A DNA stretch of 64,000 nt, taken from positions 5,290,501 to 5,354,500 of the forward strand of contig NZ_CP060488.1 in the NCBI RefSeq assembly GCF_014334015.1. The letters run 5' to 3'. The notes beneath the pieces are model-generated. The model was not told the origin of the DNA. It did no database searches and worked only from the letters and a program-made list of their open reading frames with translations. The translations under genes and the position numbers were made by a program. Shown here one piece after another: positions 17,158 through 26,741 of the stretch; the stretch's first letter is position 1, and each line of letters begins with the position of its first letter. The stretch comes from Bacteroides sp. M10. GTDB taxonomy: Bacteria; Bacteroidota; Bacteroidia; Bacteroidales; Bacteroidaceae.

Positions 17158-17211
17158 AAAAAATCCTTTCAAACACCTCGCTTGGATAGCTGGGAGGCGG
17201 TTGGAAGGATT
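17158..17211 (-). terminator. Probable terminator of the HAD phosphatase gene
   Basis: On the minus strand AATCCTTCCAACCGCCTC pairs imperfectly with GAGGTGTTTGAAAGGATT and is followed by T residues. It is about 85 bp past the stop of the gene at 17296. Confidence 0.45.
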
Positions 17212-17295
17212 CTGTGAGGTATAATAAAAGCTCCTTAACAATATAAGGAAGCGATTTATCAAGTGCAATAATGCGTTTCGGATTTATTCTTTCTC

Positions 17296-17943
17296 TTAAC
17301 GATGCAGGGTCAGGAGCTTGTCGTAAGTCATGTCGGTGAAGTCGTCTATTATATAATGTGCTTTGCCAGTGATGGCTTCGCGTGTATTGGTGGTGGCAAG
17401 TCCGATCACTGTTGCCCCGGAAGTCATTCCGGCTTGCAGGCCGTGGAAAGAATCTTCAAAGACGTAGGTGTTTTCGGGAGTGGCTTCAAAGATTTCCATT
17501 CCGAGCAGGAAGCAGTCGGGAGCCGGTTTGGAACGGGCAAACATCTCTCCGGTCAGGATGCGGTCTACCATTCCTTTAAATTCGGGGTGGGCATTGTAGA
17601 CGTTGGCCATCTTCTCTTCGTTGGAGCTGGTGACTACGGCTATCTTTGCACCGTTACGGCGAAGATCGGCTATATAGGCTTCTACTCCGGGGATGTACTC
17701 GTAGGACATCTTTTGCTCGTAAACGTAGAGTTCGGCGCTTATTTCAAGCTGGGCTTCGGGTTGGTCCGAGAAATACTTTTCATAGATTTGCAATAATGTC
17801 TGTCCCTTAATACGGCGGCCGAAATCTTCTTCATTCAGATATTTCCGTCCCTGCTCGTCCCAGAAGACTGTGTACTGCGTTTCTGTATCCATAATGACAC
17901 CATCAAAATCGAAGAGTGCCGCAATCGTTTTCGTTGTATTCAT
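17296..17943 (-). CDS. HAD-superfamily hydrolase, beta-phosphoglucomutase-like
   Basis: A 215-residue soluble phosphatase/phosphomutase. HAD motifs: I, LFDFDGVIMDTE (the nucleophile and acid/base Asp); II, VVTSSN (Thr/Ser); III, SKPAPDCFLLG (Lys); IV, YVFEDSFHG (acidic pair). A cap domain inserted between motif I and II is of the helical C1 type. This combination matches the beta-phosphoglucomutase/sugar-phosphatase subgroup. The substrate cannot be assigned. Single gene, divergent from the MATE pump gene. Confidence 0.85.
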   Translation of the reverse strand: MNTTKTIAALFDFDGVIMDTETQYTVFWDEQGRKYLNEEDFGRRIKGQTLLQIYEKYFSDQPEAQLEISAELYVYEQKMSYEYIPGVEAYIADLRRNGAKIAVVTSSNEEKMANVYNAHPEFKGMVDRILTGEMFARSKPAPDCFLLGMEIFEATPENTYVFEDSFHGLQAGMTSGATVIGLATTNTREAITGKAHYIIDDFTDMTYDKLLTLHR

Positions 17944-18032
17944 ATATAAACTTTCTTTTTACCTAAACGTTAAACCTTGTGTATCCGTCGCTGCAAAGTT
18001 CCGAATAATCATCGAATCAGGCAAATAATTCG

Positions 18033-18040
18033 TACCTTTG
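18033..18040 (+). promoter_or_regulatory. -7 promoter element of the MATE gene
   Basis: TACCTTTG matches TAnnTTTG, 54-61 bp before the MATE ATG at 18094. Confidence 0.45.
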
Positions 18041-18093
18041 CAAAGCTAAAAAAAACGTAACATACGTTTTTATCCAACAAAATCTACTAGCGC

Positions 18094-19458
18094 ATGAGCA
18101 AGAACGACCCACATATCTTAGGCAAAGAAAGTATCGGCAAATTGCTGTTACAATATTCCATTCCTGCAATTATAGGAATGACAATTACTTCTATCTATAA
18201 TATTATTGATAGTATCTTCATCGGACATGGCGTAGGCCCGATGGCGATTGCCGGACTGGCCATCAGCTTTCCGCTGATGAATCTGGTGGTGGCTTTCTGT
18301 ACATTGGTGTCGGCGGGCGGTTCTACGCTGGCGTCTATCCGTCTGGGACAAAAGGATATGAAGGGGGCTACGGAAATCTTGTCACACACGTTGATGCTCT
18401 GTATCACTAATTCGTTCTTCTTTGGTATTTTGTCTTTCATCTTTCTGGATGATATATTGGTTTTCTTCGGGGCCAGTAACGAGACGCTTCCTTATGCGCG
18501 GAGCTTTATGCAGGTAATCTTATTGGGTACTCCTATCACTTATACGATGATTGGGTTGAACAACGTGATGCGTGCTACCGGATACCCGAAAAAGGCGATG
18601 TTGACTTCGATGGTGACGGTGGTGGCGAACATTATCCTCGCTCCTATCTTTATTTTCCACTTTGAATGGGGAATGAGAGGGGCTGCTACGGCAACGGTGA
18701 TTTCACAGTTGATCGGTATGGTGTGGGTGGTGAGCCACTTTGTCAAGAAAGACAGTACGGTGCATTTTGAGGGGAATATCTGGAAGATGAAACGGAGGAT
18801 TGTGGAGAGTATCTTCGCCATTGGTATGTCTCCTTTCCTGATGAATGTGTGTGCGTGTGCCATTGTGATTATCATCAATAACAGTCTGCAAAATTACGGG
18901 GGTGATATGGCGATTGGTGCTTATGGGATCATTAACCGTTTGCTGACGCTTTATGTGATGATTGTGTTAGGTCTGACGATGGGTATGCAGCCTATTGTGG
19001 GGTATAACTTCGGAGCACAGAAGATAGACCGCGTGAAACAGACATTGCGACTGGGGATTATCTCCGGGGTTGTGATTACCAGTAGCGGGTTTATTATCTG
19101 CGAGTTCTTCCCTCATGCCGTATCGGCTCTTTTCACGGATAGCGATGAATTGATTGATTTGGCCGTAGACGGTATCCGGCTGGCTGTATTGATGTTCCCG
19201 TTTGTAGGGGCGCAGATTGTGATTGGTAACTTCTTCCAAAGTATCGGGAAGGCTAAAATAAGTATTTTCCTTTCGCTGACGCGGCAGTTGCTTTATCTTT
19301 TGCCTTGCTTGTTACTCTTTCCCAACTGGTGGGGATTGGAAGGTATCTGGATTAGTATGCCGGTATCGGATGCATTGGCGTTTATTACGGCGGTTGTCAG
19401 TCTGATGATTTACATTAAGAAAGTGTCTAAACAACATCCGGAAACGGTAGCGGAATAA
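18094..19458 (+). CDS. MATE-family multidrug/metabolite efflux transporter
   Basis: A 454-residue inner-membrane antiporter with two six-helix halves, the expected MATE length. The N-terminal half shows IPAIIGMTITSIYNIIDSIFIG and GPMAIAGLAISFP (membrane segment 1-2), and the C-terminal half begins with a similar pattern GAYGIINRLLTLYVMIVLGL...GMQPIVGYNFGAQ. Such proteins export cationic drugs or metabolites in exchange for Na+ or H+. It is not in an operon; the ABC permease gene converges on its end. Substrate unknown. Confidence 0.88.
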   Translation: MSKNDPHILGKESIGKLLLQYSIPAIIGMTITSIYNIIDSIFIGHGVGPMAIAGLAISFPLMNLVVAFCTLVSAGGSTLASIRLGQKDMKGATEILSHTLMLCITNSFFFGILSFIFLDDILVFFGASNETLPYARSFMQVILLGTPITYTMIGLNNVMRATGYPKKAMLTSMVTVVANIILAPIFIFHFEWGMRGAATATVISQLIGMVWVVSHFVKKDSTVHFEGNIWKMKRRIVESIFAIGMSPFLMNVCACAIVIIINNSLQNYGGDMAIGAYGIINRLLTLYVMIVLGLTMGMQPIVGYNFGAQKIDRVKQTLRLGIISGVVITSSGFIICEFFPHAVSALFTDSDELIDLAVDGIRLAVLMFPFVGAQIVIGNFFQSIGKAKISIFLSLTRQLLYLLPCLLLFPNWWGLEGIWISMPVSDALAFITAVVSLMIYIKKVSKQHPETVAE

Positions 19459-19497
19459 AGCATTAACTGCTTTACTCCGCCTGTTGGTTTTTATTCT

Positions 19498-21816
19498 TTA
19501 TTCTGCTTTGATGCTCTTTACGGGGTTTTCATTGGCAACGTGCCAGGCTTTCACTACCACGCAAGCCACGATAACCAATAATACCAGCAGGGCTATTCCT
19601 ATAAAAAGTAACAGATCCATATCTATTCGTTCGCTAAACTGTTCCAACCATATTTGGCCTGTAAAATAGGAAGCGGCAGTACCTATCAGCACAGAGATTA
19701 CGGAGATATTCAGAATGTCGTATATCAATAATTTCAGGATGCCGGAGGCTTCTGCCCCGTTCACTTTACGTATGGCTATTTCCTTGCTGCGACGTTGAGT
19801 TTCTCCATTCACATAACCAATCAATCCCGTGATGACAATAAGCAGGATGAAGCAGGATGAAATCCAGACTGCGTTACGGAAACGGTATACGCTCTTATAG
19901 CCTTCGCGGATCATGCTGTCTACTGAATTGAAGTTCAGGGCTACATTCGGGAATGTTTTTGCCACACATTCGTTCAAGCGTTTCAGGTTCTCGTCATAGG
20001 GTTCTTTTAGACGGACATTGATGGTGTGATTGGCCGATTCTTTATCGGCAATCAATACGATGGGAGACTGACTGGAATAGAAACTTCTATTACGAATATC
20101 ATCAAACACTCCTACGATGGTACCTTCTACCCCACTCACTGATTTTCCTACGGCACCATCGGTCCATTTCATCAAACGAACGAGTTCTTTATTTACCAAT
20201 AGATCGCCTTTTTTCTTGATGGTGGTGCCTTCTGTTATTCTGATTCCCATCACATTCGGATAATCATAGTCGCACATATTGAAATTAAGGGTGGCAATGC
20301 GTTTGCCGTCGTTACCTATCAATCCACGTGTCCAATATTCTCCCAGTACGCTGTGTGTGGATGCCGATACCCCCTCCACCATCGGTTGGCGGAGCAACTC
20401 GTCTTTTATATGTTCTACTGTTTCGCCTGACATCCAGGTTTCAGCTTCTACCAGTCCCGGAATCTTGATTCCCATATCTCCATTCATCAGGTGAGAATAT
20501 TGTAACAGGGTAACCAGCAATAGTCCGAGTACAAAGGAGGTGCCCGTGAACTGGACAAATAGCAATGAACGTTTCCATCCTCTTTTTCCATCTGTATAGT
20601 GCCGGAATACCTGCGTGACGGGAATACGTGAGAACAGTTTTCCCGGTATGCCTCCTGCCAGAAGGAAAAGGACTACTACAGTGAGCAAGGGTATCCAAAT
20701 GATGTCCCAGGCAAACAGTGAGGCAAGGCTGGTTCCCAGCAGGTCTTCGATCAATTCGCCCATGTTGATTATCAACAGGAAGCTAAACAGAACGGATAGT
20801 AGAACCAATACTCCGGTTTCTGCCAGAAACATGCCAAAGATGTTTCCGGAACTGGCTCCACTGCATTTATGCACTCCTACGCTTTTTGCACGACGACTGA
20901 TAGTGGCTATTGAAATCAACATATAATTCATGATGGCTACAAAAAACACTGAAAAGCCGAGGAAGCCGAATATCATCAAACGTTTCTGGGTATCGGCAGA
21001 ATCCAGATGGCGTTTCGAAAGAGGAACAACGCTGTATTCCAACTTCCAGTCATCCCATTGCAAGGGACTGTATTTTGCCATCACTTGTTGGATTTTGCTG
21101 TTCACCTTATCTATATCCGACGCATGACGCAAGCGTGCAAAGGCATAAAAGATATCATTCCCATTCCAACCGTTACCACTCGCATAGCGACCATCGCGGT
21201 GGATGGTAATCACAAAGTCACGGGAGAGCATCGAATTTTCGGGTATGTCTTTATAGACGCCGCGAATTGTGAGCTCCAACTGCTTGTCGGCCGAAAGGGT
21301 TTTCCCAATAGGGTCTGCACTGCCGAATGTTTCACGGGCAAAATGTTCTGAAACAAATATGCTATTCGAGATGATGAGATCTTTCGCGTTCCCTTTTAGT
21401 ACGGGTATACCCATCGTTTCAAAGAAACAGGTGTCGACCATCATGTAATTTGCTTTTGACAGCAGTTTATCCTCCTTATAAATATGATAAAACTGGGAAG
21501 GAAGTACACAGGTGGCTGATTCTATTTCTTCAGGCATATCCTGCGCCAGGGTAAAAGCTACCGGATCGCAGACGGTATAGTCATAATTCATTCCGTCATC
21601 GCCCTGCACTTCGCCGGTCGTCATATTCTGTGCCGCTATTCTCGCCATTATCAGATTCTCCGCTTCCGGGTAACATTTCTCATAGCTCATCTCAAAAGCT
21701 ATTTGCGAGAAAAGCAAGATGCCAACTGTTAGTCCTAAAGAAAGGGAGAGCACTCTTACAATATTCAAAGTACGCTCATGCAGTAATGTACGTATACTAT
21801 AATAGATTTGTCTCAT
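19498..21816 (-). CDS. ABC transporter permease, FtsX/MacB type (permease 1)
   Basis: A 772-residue permease of the MacB-like group: an N-terminal membrane helix (residues about 20-40), a large periplasmic domain (MacB_PCD), a FtsX domain with three helices at about 285-420, then a second periplasmic domain and second FtsX domain at about 660-770. The two FtsX segments contain related motifs (SRRAKSVGVHKCSGAS and RRRSKEIAIRKVNGAE) that contact the ATPase. Third gene of the operon, 18 bp after the ATPase. The GTG at 21822 in the same frame is a less likely start. It has the same architecture as the permease at 22533, so the pair probably forms a heterodimer. Confidence 0.85.
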   Translation of the reverse strand: MRQIYYSIRTLLHERTLNIVRVLSLSLGLTVGILLFSQIAFEMSYEKCYPEAENLIMARIAAQNMTTGEVQGDDGMNYDYTVCDPVAFTLAQDMPEEIESATCVLPSQFYHIYKEDKLLSKANYMMVDTCFFETMGIPVLKGNAKDLIISNSIFVSEHFARETFGSADPIGKTLSADKQLELTIRGVYKDIPENSMLSRDFVITIHRDGRYASGNGWNGNDIFYAFARLRHASDIDKVNSKIQQVMAKYSPLQWDDWKLEYSVVPLSKRHLDSADTQKRLMIFGFLGFSVFFVAIMNYMLISIATISRRAKSVGVHKCSGASSGNIFGMFLAETGVLVLLSVLFSFLLIINMGELIEDLLGTSLASLFAWDIIWIPLLTVVVLFLLAGGIPGKLFSRIPVTQVFRHYTDGKRGWKRSLLFVQFTGTSFVLGLLLVTLLQYSHLMNGDMGIKIPGLVEAETWMSGETVEHIKDELLRQPMVEGVSASTHSVLGEYWTRGLIGNDGKRIATLNFNMCDYDYPNVMGIRITEGTTIKKKGDLLVNKELVRLMKWTDGAVGKSVSGVEGTIVGVFDDIRNRSFYSSQSPIVLIADKESANHTINVRLKEPYDENLKRLNECVAKTFPNVALNFNSVDSMIREGYKSVYRFRNAVWISSCFILLIVITGLIGYVNGETQRRSKEIAIRKVNGAEASGILKLLIYDILNISVISVLIGTAASYFTGQIWLEQFSERIDMDLLLFIGIALLVLLVIVACVVVKAWHVANENPVKSIKAE

Positions 21817-21834
21817 ATCCACTTCTAATCAGGT

Positions 21835-22509
21835 TTATACTATCACACTGGCTACTACACTTCCGTCGAACAAATGAACTGTACGATGGGCAAAGGATGC
21901 ATCATGTTGTGAGTGTGTCACCATGATGATGGTTGTCCCCTCTTGATTCAGTTCGGTCAACAGGTTCATCACTTCTGCCCCATTCTTTGAATCGAGGTTA
22001 CCTGTCGGCTCATCGGCGAGAATCAGTTTCGGATTGGTCACCACGGCACGGGCAATGGCCACACGTTGTTGCTGACCACCAGAAAGTTGTTGCGGAAAGT
22101 GTTTGGCACGGTGGCTGATGTTCATCCGTTTCAGAATGTCTTCTACCATGCGGCGGCGTTCGGATGCTTTAAAGCCCAAGTATGTCAGAGGAAGTTCTAC
22201 ATTCTCGTAAACATTCAGTTCGTCGATCAGGTTAAAACTCTGGAATACGAATCCGAGTTTGCCCTTACGCACATGGGTACGTTCTTTCTCTTTCAATCCA
22301 CCCACTTCTTCACCCATCAAGCGGTAGGAGCCTTCGGTGGGGTTATCGAGCAGCCCCAGAATGTTCAACAAAGTGGATTTACCACAACCGGAGGGGCCCA
22401 TAATGGCTACAAACTCTCCCTCTTTTACTTCAAGGTTTACGTGATTCAAGGCAACTGTCTCCACCTCGGAAGTACGGAATACTTTACTGATGTTGTTTAT
22501 TTCAATCAT
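21835..22509 (-). CDS. ABC transporter ATP-binding protein (LolD/MacB-type)
   Basis: A 224-residue ATPase: Walker [11 protein letters not shown]-loop FQSFNL, signature LSGGQQQR, Walker [13 protein letters not shown] and the H-loop VTHSQH are all present. It belongs to the group that drives FtsX/MacB-type permeases, which move lipoproteins, peptides or drugs by mechanotransmission rather than by carrying substrate across the membrane. It sits between the two permease genes with gaps of 18 and 23 bp, so the three are one operon controlled from upstream of 24842. Confidence 0.92.
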   Translation of the reverse strand: MIEINNISKVFRTSEVETVALNHVNLEVKEGEFVAIMGPSGCGKSTLLNILGLLDNPTEGSYRLMGEEVGGLKEKERTHVRKGKLGFVFQSFNLIDELNVYENVELPLTYLGFKASERRRMVEDILKRMNISHRAKHFPQQLSGGQQQRVAIARAVVTNPKLILADEPTGNLDSKNGAEVMNLLTELNQEGTTIIMVTHSQHDASFAHRTVHLFDGSVVASVIV

Positions 22510-22532
22510 AATCTTTTTATTTATGTTTTTAA

Positions 22533-24842
22533 TTATTCACTTTTAAGGCTATTCACGGGATTTTCATTGGCAATCCGCCACGATTTCCAAAGTACGCAGG
22601 CTACGATAACGAGAAGATTTACAATCGCTATCAGTACATACGCCGCCCAACTGACGGGCACGTGTTCGGCAAACATATCCATCCACATATCATTGACGTA
22701 CCATGATGCCGCCACACCGATTACAACGGCTGCAACCGCCACATAGAGCACATCTTTCACCAGCATTTCCAGAATGCCGGAGGCTTCGGCGCCATTGACT
22801 TTGCGTATGGCAATTTCTTTGGAACGGCGGCGGACTTCATCGGTTGTATAGCCTATCAATCCCATCATCATCACAAAGAACATGGTAACCGCCGCCAGTA
22901 TAGTAGCATTGCTGAAGACGCGGATGGAGTTATAACTCTCTTTTATCATCTGCTCCATCGAACGGAAATCGACCGTTTTATCGGGGAAAGCATCTGCCGA
23001 TACTTTATTCAGTTTCTGAAGATTCTCTGCAAAAGGTTCTTTCAGCCGGACATGAACGCAGTTCCCGAAATTCTTGGTACTCATCAGGATGAAGGGGGTT
23101 TGCGGGTTGGTGAAATTACCGATCCGGAAGTCTTTAATCACTCCCACTACTTTACATACGTAACCTGAATTATAGACGGTACGGTTCAATAGTTCGGTTC
23201 CCCAGTGCATCCATTCGCCGTATGTTTCATTGATGACTACTTCGTCTTCATTTCGTGGCATACGTCCCTCCTTCATCACCATACCCATCATCTTGGGATA
23301 GTCTTCCATCATTTCGCAAAAACGGGAGGAGAAAAGTGATTGTCCACTTTCATCCTGAATCATCGTTCCGCTATAGCTATATACGGGATGGGAATCGGCA
23401 CTGGACACGGACTCTACATAAGGCAGGCCGCGGAAGAAAGTCAGGGCATAGTCTTGGTTTTCTTTATTGCCGAAACCGGTATTGGCTACGACAACGTGCT
23501 TCGGATTGTATCCCAGGTCTTTGTTTAAGACATAGTAGTATTGCAGCATCACCACATACATCAGTCCGCAGATGAAAGCTACGCCGGCAAACTGCACGAA
23601 TAATAGCGGGCGTTTCCAGCCTTTCTTTCCTTCTGTGTAGCGGCGGAAGACTTGTGAAACGGGGATTTTGGCAAAGATACGTCCGAGCAGTACTCCTCCT
23701 ATGAGGAACAGGATAGCTACCGTCAGTAGGGGTACCCAAAGACGGTCTAAAGAGAACAGGGCTCCGAGTTCAACGGCGGTTGTGTCTTCTATAAAGTCGC
23801 GGAAGTTCAGTAAGATTAATCCCATCAGTAGTAAGGCGAAGAGAATAATGATAGCTGTTTCCAATAGGAACATTCCCAGAATTTTGCCGCTGCCTGCACC
23901 GCTGCACTTATGTACGCCGATGGCTTTGGCGCGGTATGAGAGTGAAGAGATGGAGATCAGTACGTAGTTCAAGGTAGCGATGAAAAGGATGATTATTCCC
24001 AAGATAGACATGATGTTACGCATCCGCTTCACGTCCGGTTCTTCCCTGTATACATCACAGATCGGCTTTACAAAAGCGGTATAACCTACCACTTTCTGGT
24101 CTTCCGCAGGACGATATTTCTTTATCAGGTCATTCAACCGGGCATTCACCACGGATTTGTCTGCTCCGGGACGGAAACGGATAAATGCGATCCAGCTATC
24201 GCCTCCTCTCCAGGAGTAGTTTCCCCATCCACGGCTCCATACGGTAGGCAGAGAAATCACTGCATCCGGTCTGACGGTGGCATTTTCGGGTATGTCGGCG
24301 TATGTGCCTTTCACCGTCAGTTCTATTTCTTTATTATAGGAGATTACTTTGCCTATCGGGTTTTCTTGATCGAACATCTTACGCGCCAACCGGTCACTAA
24401 GAAAGACAACATCTTTCTGCATCAGTTCTTTTTCCGGAACACCGCTCAAAACGTCGATACCCATAGTTTGAAAGAATAGTGAATCGGCTGTCACTTTGTT
24501 AGCTTCAAAACGGACACTTCCATGATAAAGAGGGGCACTCATCCAGACACAATAGCTGGTGGCTGCTTCCACTTCTTTAGGAAAATTCTCCAGTATGGCA
24601 CCCGCCACCGGTCCGCAGTTCATTTCCTGCGGCTCAAAGGTTTGGCCATTGGCGGAAAAGACGGAGAAGATCTGATACAGGTTATCATAATCTTTGAAGC
24701 ATTTGTCAAAGCTCTGTTCGAAAGCCACGCGGGCAAACAACAGGATGCTCATCGTCAGCCCCAACGCCAAGGAGAGGATTTTGATAACGTTGGAACCATG
24801 CCCCCGCAATAAAGTACGGATCACATAATAGATTTGTTTCAT
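22533..24842 (-). CDS. ABC transporter permease, FtsX/MacB type (permease 2)
   Basis: A 769-residue paralogue of the permease at 19498 with the same layout: N-terminal helix, periplasmic MacB_PCD domain, first FtsX domain (SYRAKAIGVHKCSGAGSGKIL), a second periplasmic domain, and a C-terminal FtsX domain (VRRRSKEIAIRKVNGAEAS). First gene of the ABC operon. The frame extends to 24908, but the sigma-54-like promoter at 24879-24894 lies within this extension, and the predicted transcript would start near 24868, so MKQIYYV at 24842 is the start. The other permease also begins M-[KR]-Q-I-Y-Y. Confidence 0.86.
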   Translation of the reverse strand: MKQIYYVIRTLLRGHGSNVIKILSLALGLTMSILLFARVAFEQSFDKCFKDYDNLYQIFSVFSANGQTFEPQEMNCGPVAGAILENFPKEVEAATSYCVWMSAPLYHGSVRFEANKVTADSLFFQTMGIDVLSGVPEKELMQKDVVFLSDRLARKMFDQENPIGKVISYNKEIELTVKGTYADIPENATVRPDAVISLPTVWSRGWGNYSWRGGDSWIAFIRFRPGADKSVVNARLNDLIKKYRPAEDQKVVGYTAFVKPICDVYREEPDVKRMRNIMSILGIIILFIATLNYVLISISSLSYRAKAIGVHKCSGAGSGKILGMFLLETAIIILFALLLMGLILLNFRDFIEDTTAVELGALFSLDRLWVPLLTVAILFLIGGVLLGRIFAKIPVSQVFRRYTEGKKGWKRPLLFVQFAGVAFICGLMYVVMLQYYYVLNKDLGYNPKHVVVANTGFGNKENQDYALTFFRGLPYVESVSSADSHPVYSYSGTMIQDESGQSLFSSRFCEMMEDYPKMMGMVMKEGRMPRNEDEVVINETYGEWMHWGTELLNRTVYNSGYVCKVVGVIKDFRIGNFTNPQTPFILMSTKNFGNCVHVRLKEPFAENLQKLNKVSADAFPDKTVDFRSMEQMIKESYNSIRVFSNATILAAVTMFFVMMMGLIGYTTDEVRRRSKEIAIRKVNGAEASGILEMLVKDVLYVAVAAVVIGVAASWYVNDMWMDMFAEHVPVSWAAYVLIAIVNLLVIVACVLWKSWRIANENPVNSLKSE

Positions 24843-24878
24843 ATTATATTTTATTTCTGTTTTTTCTATTTTCAAGAA

Positions 24879-24894
24879 TGCAGAAAGCATGCCA
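24879..24894 (-). promoter_or_regulatory. Sigma-54 (RpoN) promoter of the ABC operon
   Basis: On the minus strand the sequence TGGCATGCTTTCTGCA fits the -24/-12 consensus TGGCACG-N4-TTGCW, with the invariant GG and GC at the right 10-bp spacing and only two departures. No TAnnTTTG -7 element is visible in the interval. The predicted transcript start is about 24868 and the ATG is 26 nt later. Confidence 0.65.
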
Positions 24895-24948
24895 AAAAAG
24901 AATAACAATTCATTATCAGGTGTTTATCATTTCAACCTTTCTGAATAT

Positions 24949-24986
24949 TGTCTAATTATTAGACAGTACCGTCTAATTTTTAGACA
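24949..24986. promoter_or_regulatory. Tandem dyads, candidate enhancer for the NtrC-type regulator
   Basis: Two near-identical palindromes, TGTCTAA-TTA-TTAGACA (24949-24965) and CGTCTAA-TTT-TTAGACA (24970-24986), have centres 21 bp apart (two helical turns). They lie about 90 and 110 bp upstream of the predicted sigma-54 start, the classical place for an enhancer bound by an activator such as the one encoded at 26796. Confidence 0.65.
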
Positions 24987-25049
24987 ACCGGGGGACTATT
25001 CCATTTCTCCTTTAAATTGTTCCAACAGTCTCTATTATCCATGGGGAGA

Positions 25050-25080
25050 TTGTTCATCCCGGTAGAAAACTTTATCTTTG
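25050..25080 (+). promoter_or_regulatory. Promoter of the phosphoesterase gene
   Basis: TATCTTTG (25073-25080) matches TAnnTTTG, and TTG at 25050-25052 is 20 bp upstream as a -33 element. The ATG is 27 bp downstream. Confidence 0.55.
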
Positions 25081-25107
25081 CATCCAGTTTTCTAAACTAT
25101 TAAAGTA

Positions 25108-25914
25108 ATGATGAAGAGGAAGAATTTATATGCACTGTTTTCGTGCTTGTTCCTTTCGGGATGCGGTATGATAGACTATCATCCGTATGACGTCCGCATC
25201 AGCGGAGAAACAGAGGTCAACGCACACAACATCGAAAGAATAGAAGCGAATTGCCAGGGTAAAACTACGATACGGTTCGTGACAATGGGCGATTCACAAC
25301 GATGGTATGACGAAACGGAAGATTTTGTAAAAGCGATCAATCAACGGAATGATATTGATTTCGTCATCCACGGAGGGGATATGAGTGACTTCGGACTGAC
25401 CAAGGAATTTCTTTGGCAAAGGGATATCATGAACGGACTTCATGTGCCTTATGTGGCTCTGATCGGAAATCATGACTGTCTGGGAACGGGAGCGGAAACC
25501 TACAAGGCTGTATTCGGCCCCACAAACATCTCTTTCATCGCAGGAAATGTGAAGTTTGTCTGCCTGAATACCAACGCTTTGGAGTATGATTACTCCGAAC
25601 CTGTACCGGACTTTACCTTTATGGAAAATGAGATAACGAACAGGAGGGACGAGTTTGAAAAGACGGTTATTTGTATGCACGCGCGTCCCTATACGGATGT
25701 GTTCAATGATAATGTGGCAAAAGTATTTCAGCACTATGTCAAACAGTATGCAGGAATACAGTTCTGCACGGCCGCCCACACCCATCACCATCAGGACGAT
25801 GTGATTTTTGATGATGGAATACATTATGTTACCAGTGATTGTATGGATTACCGTACTTATCTGGTATTTACAATAACTCCGGAAAAATACGAATATGAGC
25901 TGGTTAAATACTAA
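25108..25914 (+). CDS. Calcineurin-like metallophosphoesterase, lipoprotein
   Basis: A 268-residue exported phosphoesterase. The signal ends at a lipobox (LFLSGC), so it is predicted to be anchored to a membrane by a lipid. Dinuclear-metal motifs are present in order: VTMGDSQ (D-x-[HQ]-type), VIHGGDMSD (G-D), LIGNHDC (G-N-H-D), and a C-terminal CMHARPY and HTHHHQD (H and H-x-H type). The substrate is unknown. It is divergent from the sigma-54 ABC operon and its stop overlaps the next gene by 20 bp, which suggests the two are translated together. Confidence 0.85.
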   Translation: MMKRKNLYALFSCLFLSGCGMIDYHPYDVRISGETEVNAHNIERIEANCQGKTTIRFVTMGDSQRWYDETEDFVKAINQRNDIDFVIHGGDMSDFGLTKEFLWQRDIMNGLHVPYVALIGNHDCLGTGAETYKAVFGPTNISFIAGNVKFVCLNTNALEYDYSEPVPDFTFMENEITNRRDEFEKTVICMHARPYTDVFNDNVAKVFQHYVKQYAGIQFCTAAHTHHHQDDVIFDDGIHYVTSDCMDYRTYLVFTITPEKYEYELVKY

Positions 25915-26698
25915 TTATATCTTACGCGCAGGAGTACTGTCTGTGCTTCTCCTGCTTCCCGGTCTGATGTCTGCTACCTGCAAGAGGGATACGATTATCA
26001 ACAACTACAAGGATAATTCGCTCCATTTTATCATCAAGGATGATTCAATTATCACCTTTCGCACCGGGGAGTCTTCATTCACCATTATCAAAGCGGACTC
26101 CGTGTTGCCTGCCACACCGAAGCGCACCAAACATACCCGCTATGATAATCGGGTTCACCGTTTCCGCAGAAACTGGGAGCGGATTATCCCGACTCATTCC
26201 AAAATACAATATGCCGGAAATATGGGATTACTCTCTTTCGGTACAGGATGGGATTATGGAAAGCGTAATCAGTGGGAAACGGATGTATTGCTCGGATTCA
26301 TCCCGAAATATTCTTCGAAGAAAGCAAAAGTGACCATGACGCTCAAGCAGAACTATATGCCCTGGAGCATTAATATTGGAAAAGGATTCTCGACAGAGCC
26401 TCTTGCCTGTGGTCTTTATGTGAATACCGTATTTGGAAATCAGTTCTGGGTGAACGAGCCGGAACGTTATCCGAAGGGGTATTATGGTTTCTCAAGCAAA
26501 GTGCGTTTCCATGTCTTTATGGGGCAACGCCTGACCTATGATATTGACCCGCAACGCAGATTTATGGCCAAGTCTGTAACCTTTTTCTATGAAATAAGTA
26601 CGTGTGACCTTTATGTGATTAGTGCGGTAAACAATAGTTATCTCCGTCCACGTGATTACCTTAGTTTATCATTCGGATTAAAGTTCCAGTGGTTATAG
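25895..26698 (+). CDS. Hypothetical protein, predicted secreted / outer-membrane barrel
   Basis: A 267-residue protein I do not recognise. The N-terminus is hydrophobic (GVLSVLLLLPGLMSA) and looks like a signal peptide. The C-terminal two thirds are rich in alternating aromatic residues (YGKRNQWETDVLLGFIPKY; YYGFSSKVRFHVFMGQRLTY) and the chain ends in FQWL, suggestive of an outer-membrane beta-barrel. The start overlaps the phosphoesterase stop by 20 bp, so translation is probably coupled. No functional claim. Length and C-terminal aromatic residue fit small barrels of about 8-10 strands. Confidence 0.6.
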   Translation: MSWLNTNYILRAGVLSVLLLLPGLMSATCKRDTIINNYKDNSLHFIIKDDSIITFRTGESSFTIIKADSVLPATPKRTKHTRYDNRVHRFRRNWERIIPTHSKIQYAGNMGLLSFGTGWDYGKRNQWETDVLLGFIPKYSSKKAKVTMTLKQNYMPWSINIGKGFSTEPLACGLYVNTVFGNQFWVNEPERYPKGYYGFSSKVRFHVFMGQRLTYDIDPQRRFMAKSVTFFYEISTCDLYVISAVNNSYLRPRDYLSLSFGLKFQWL

Positions 26699-26741
26699 AT
26701 GGAGGCACAAGGAGTATAAAATCAATTTTGAATTACGATTC

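Noticed and set aside
24842..24908. N-terminal extension MLFFFGML... of permease 2
   Set aside because: It overlaps the predicted sigma-54 promoter and precedes the predicted transcript start; the paralogue starts at the aligned MRQIYY.
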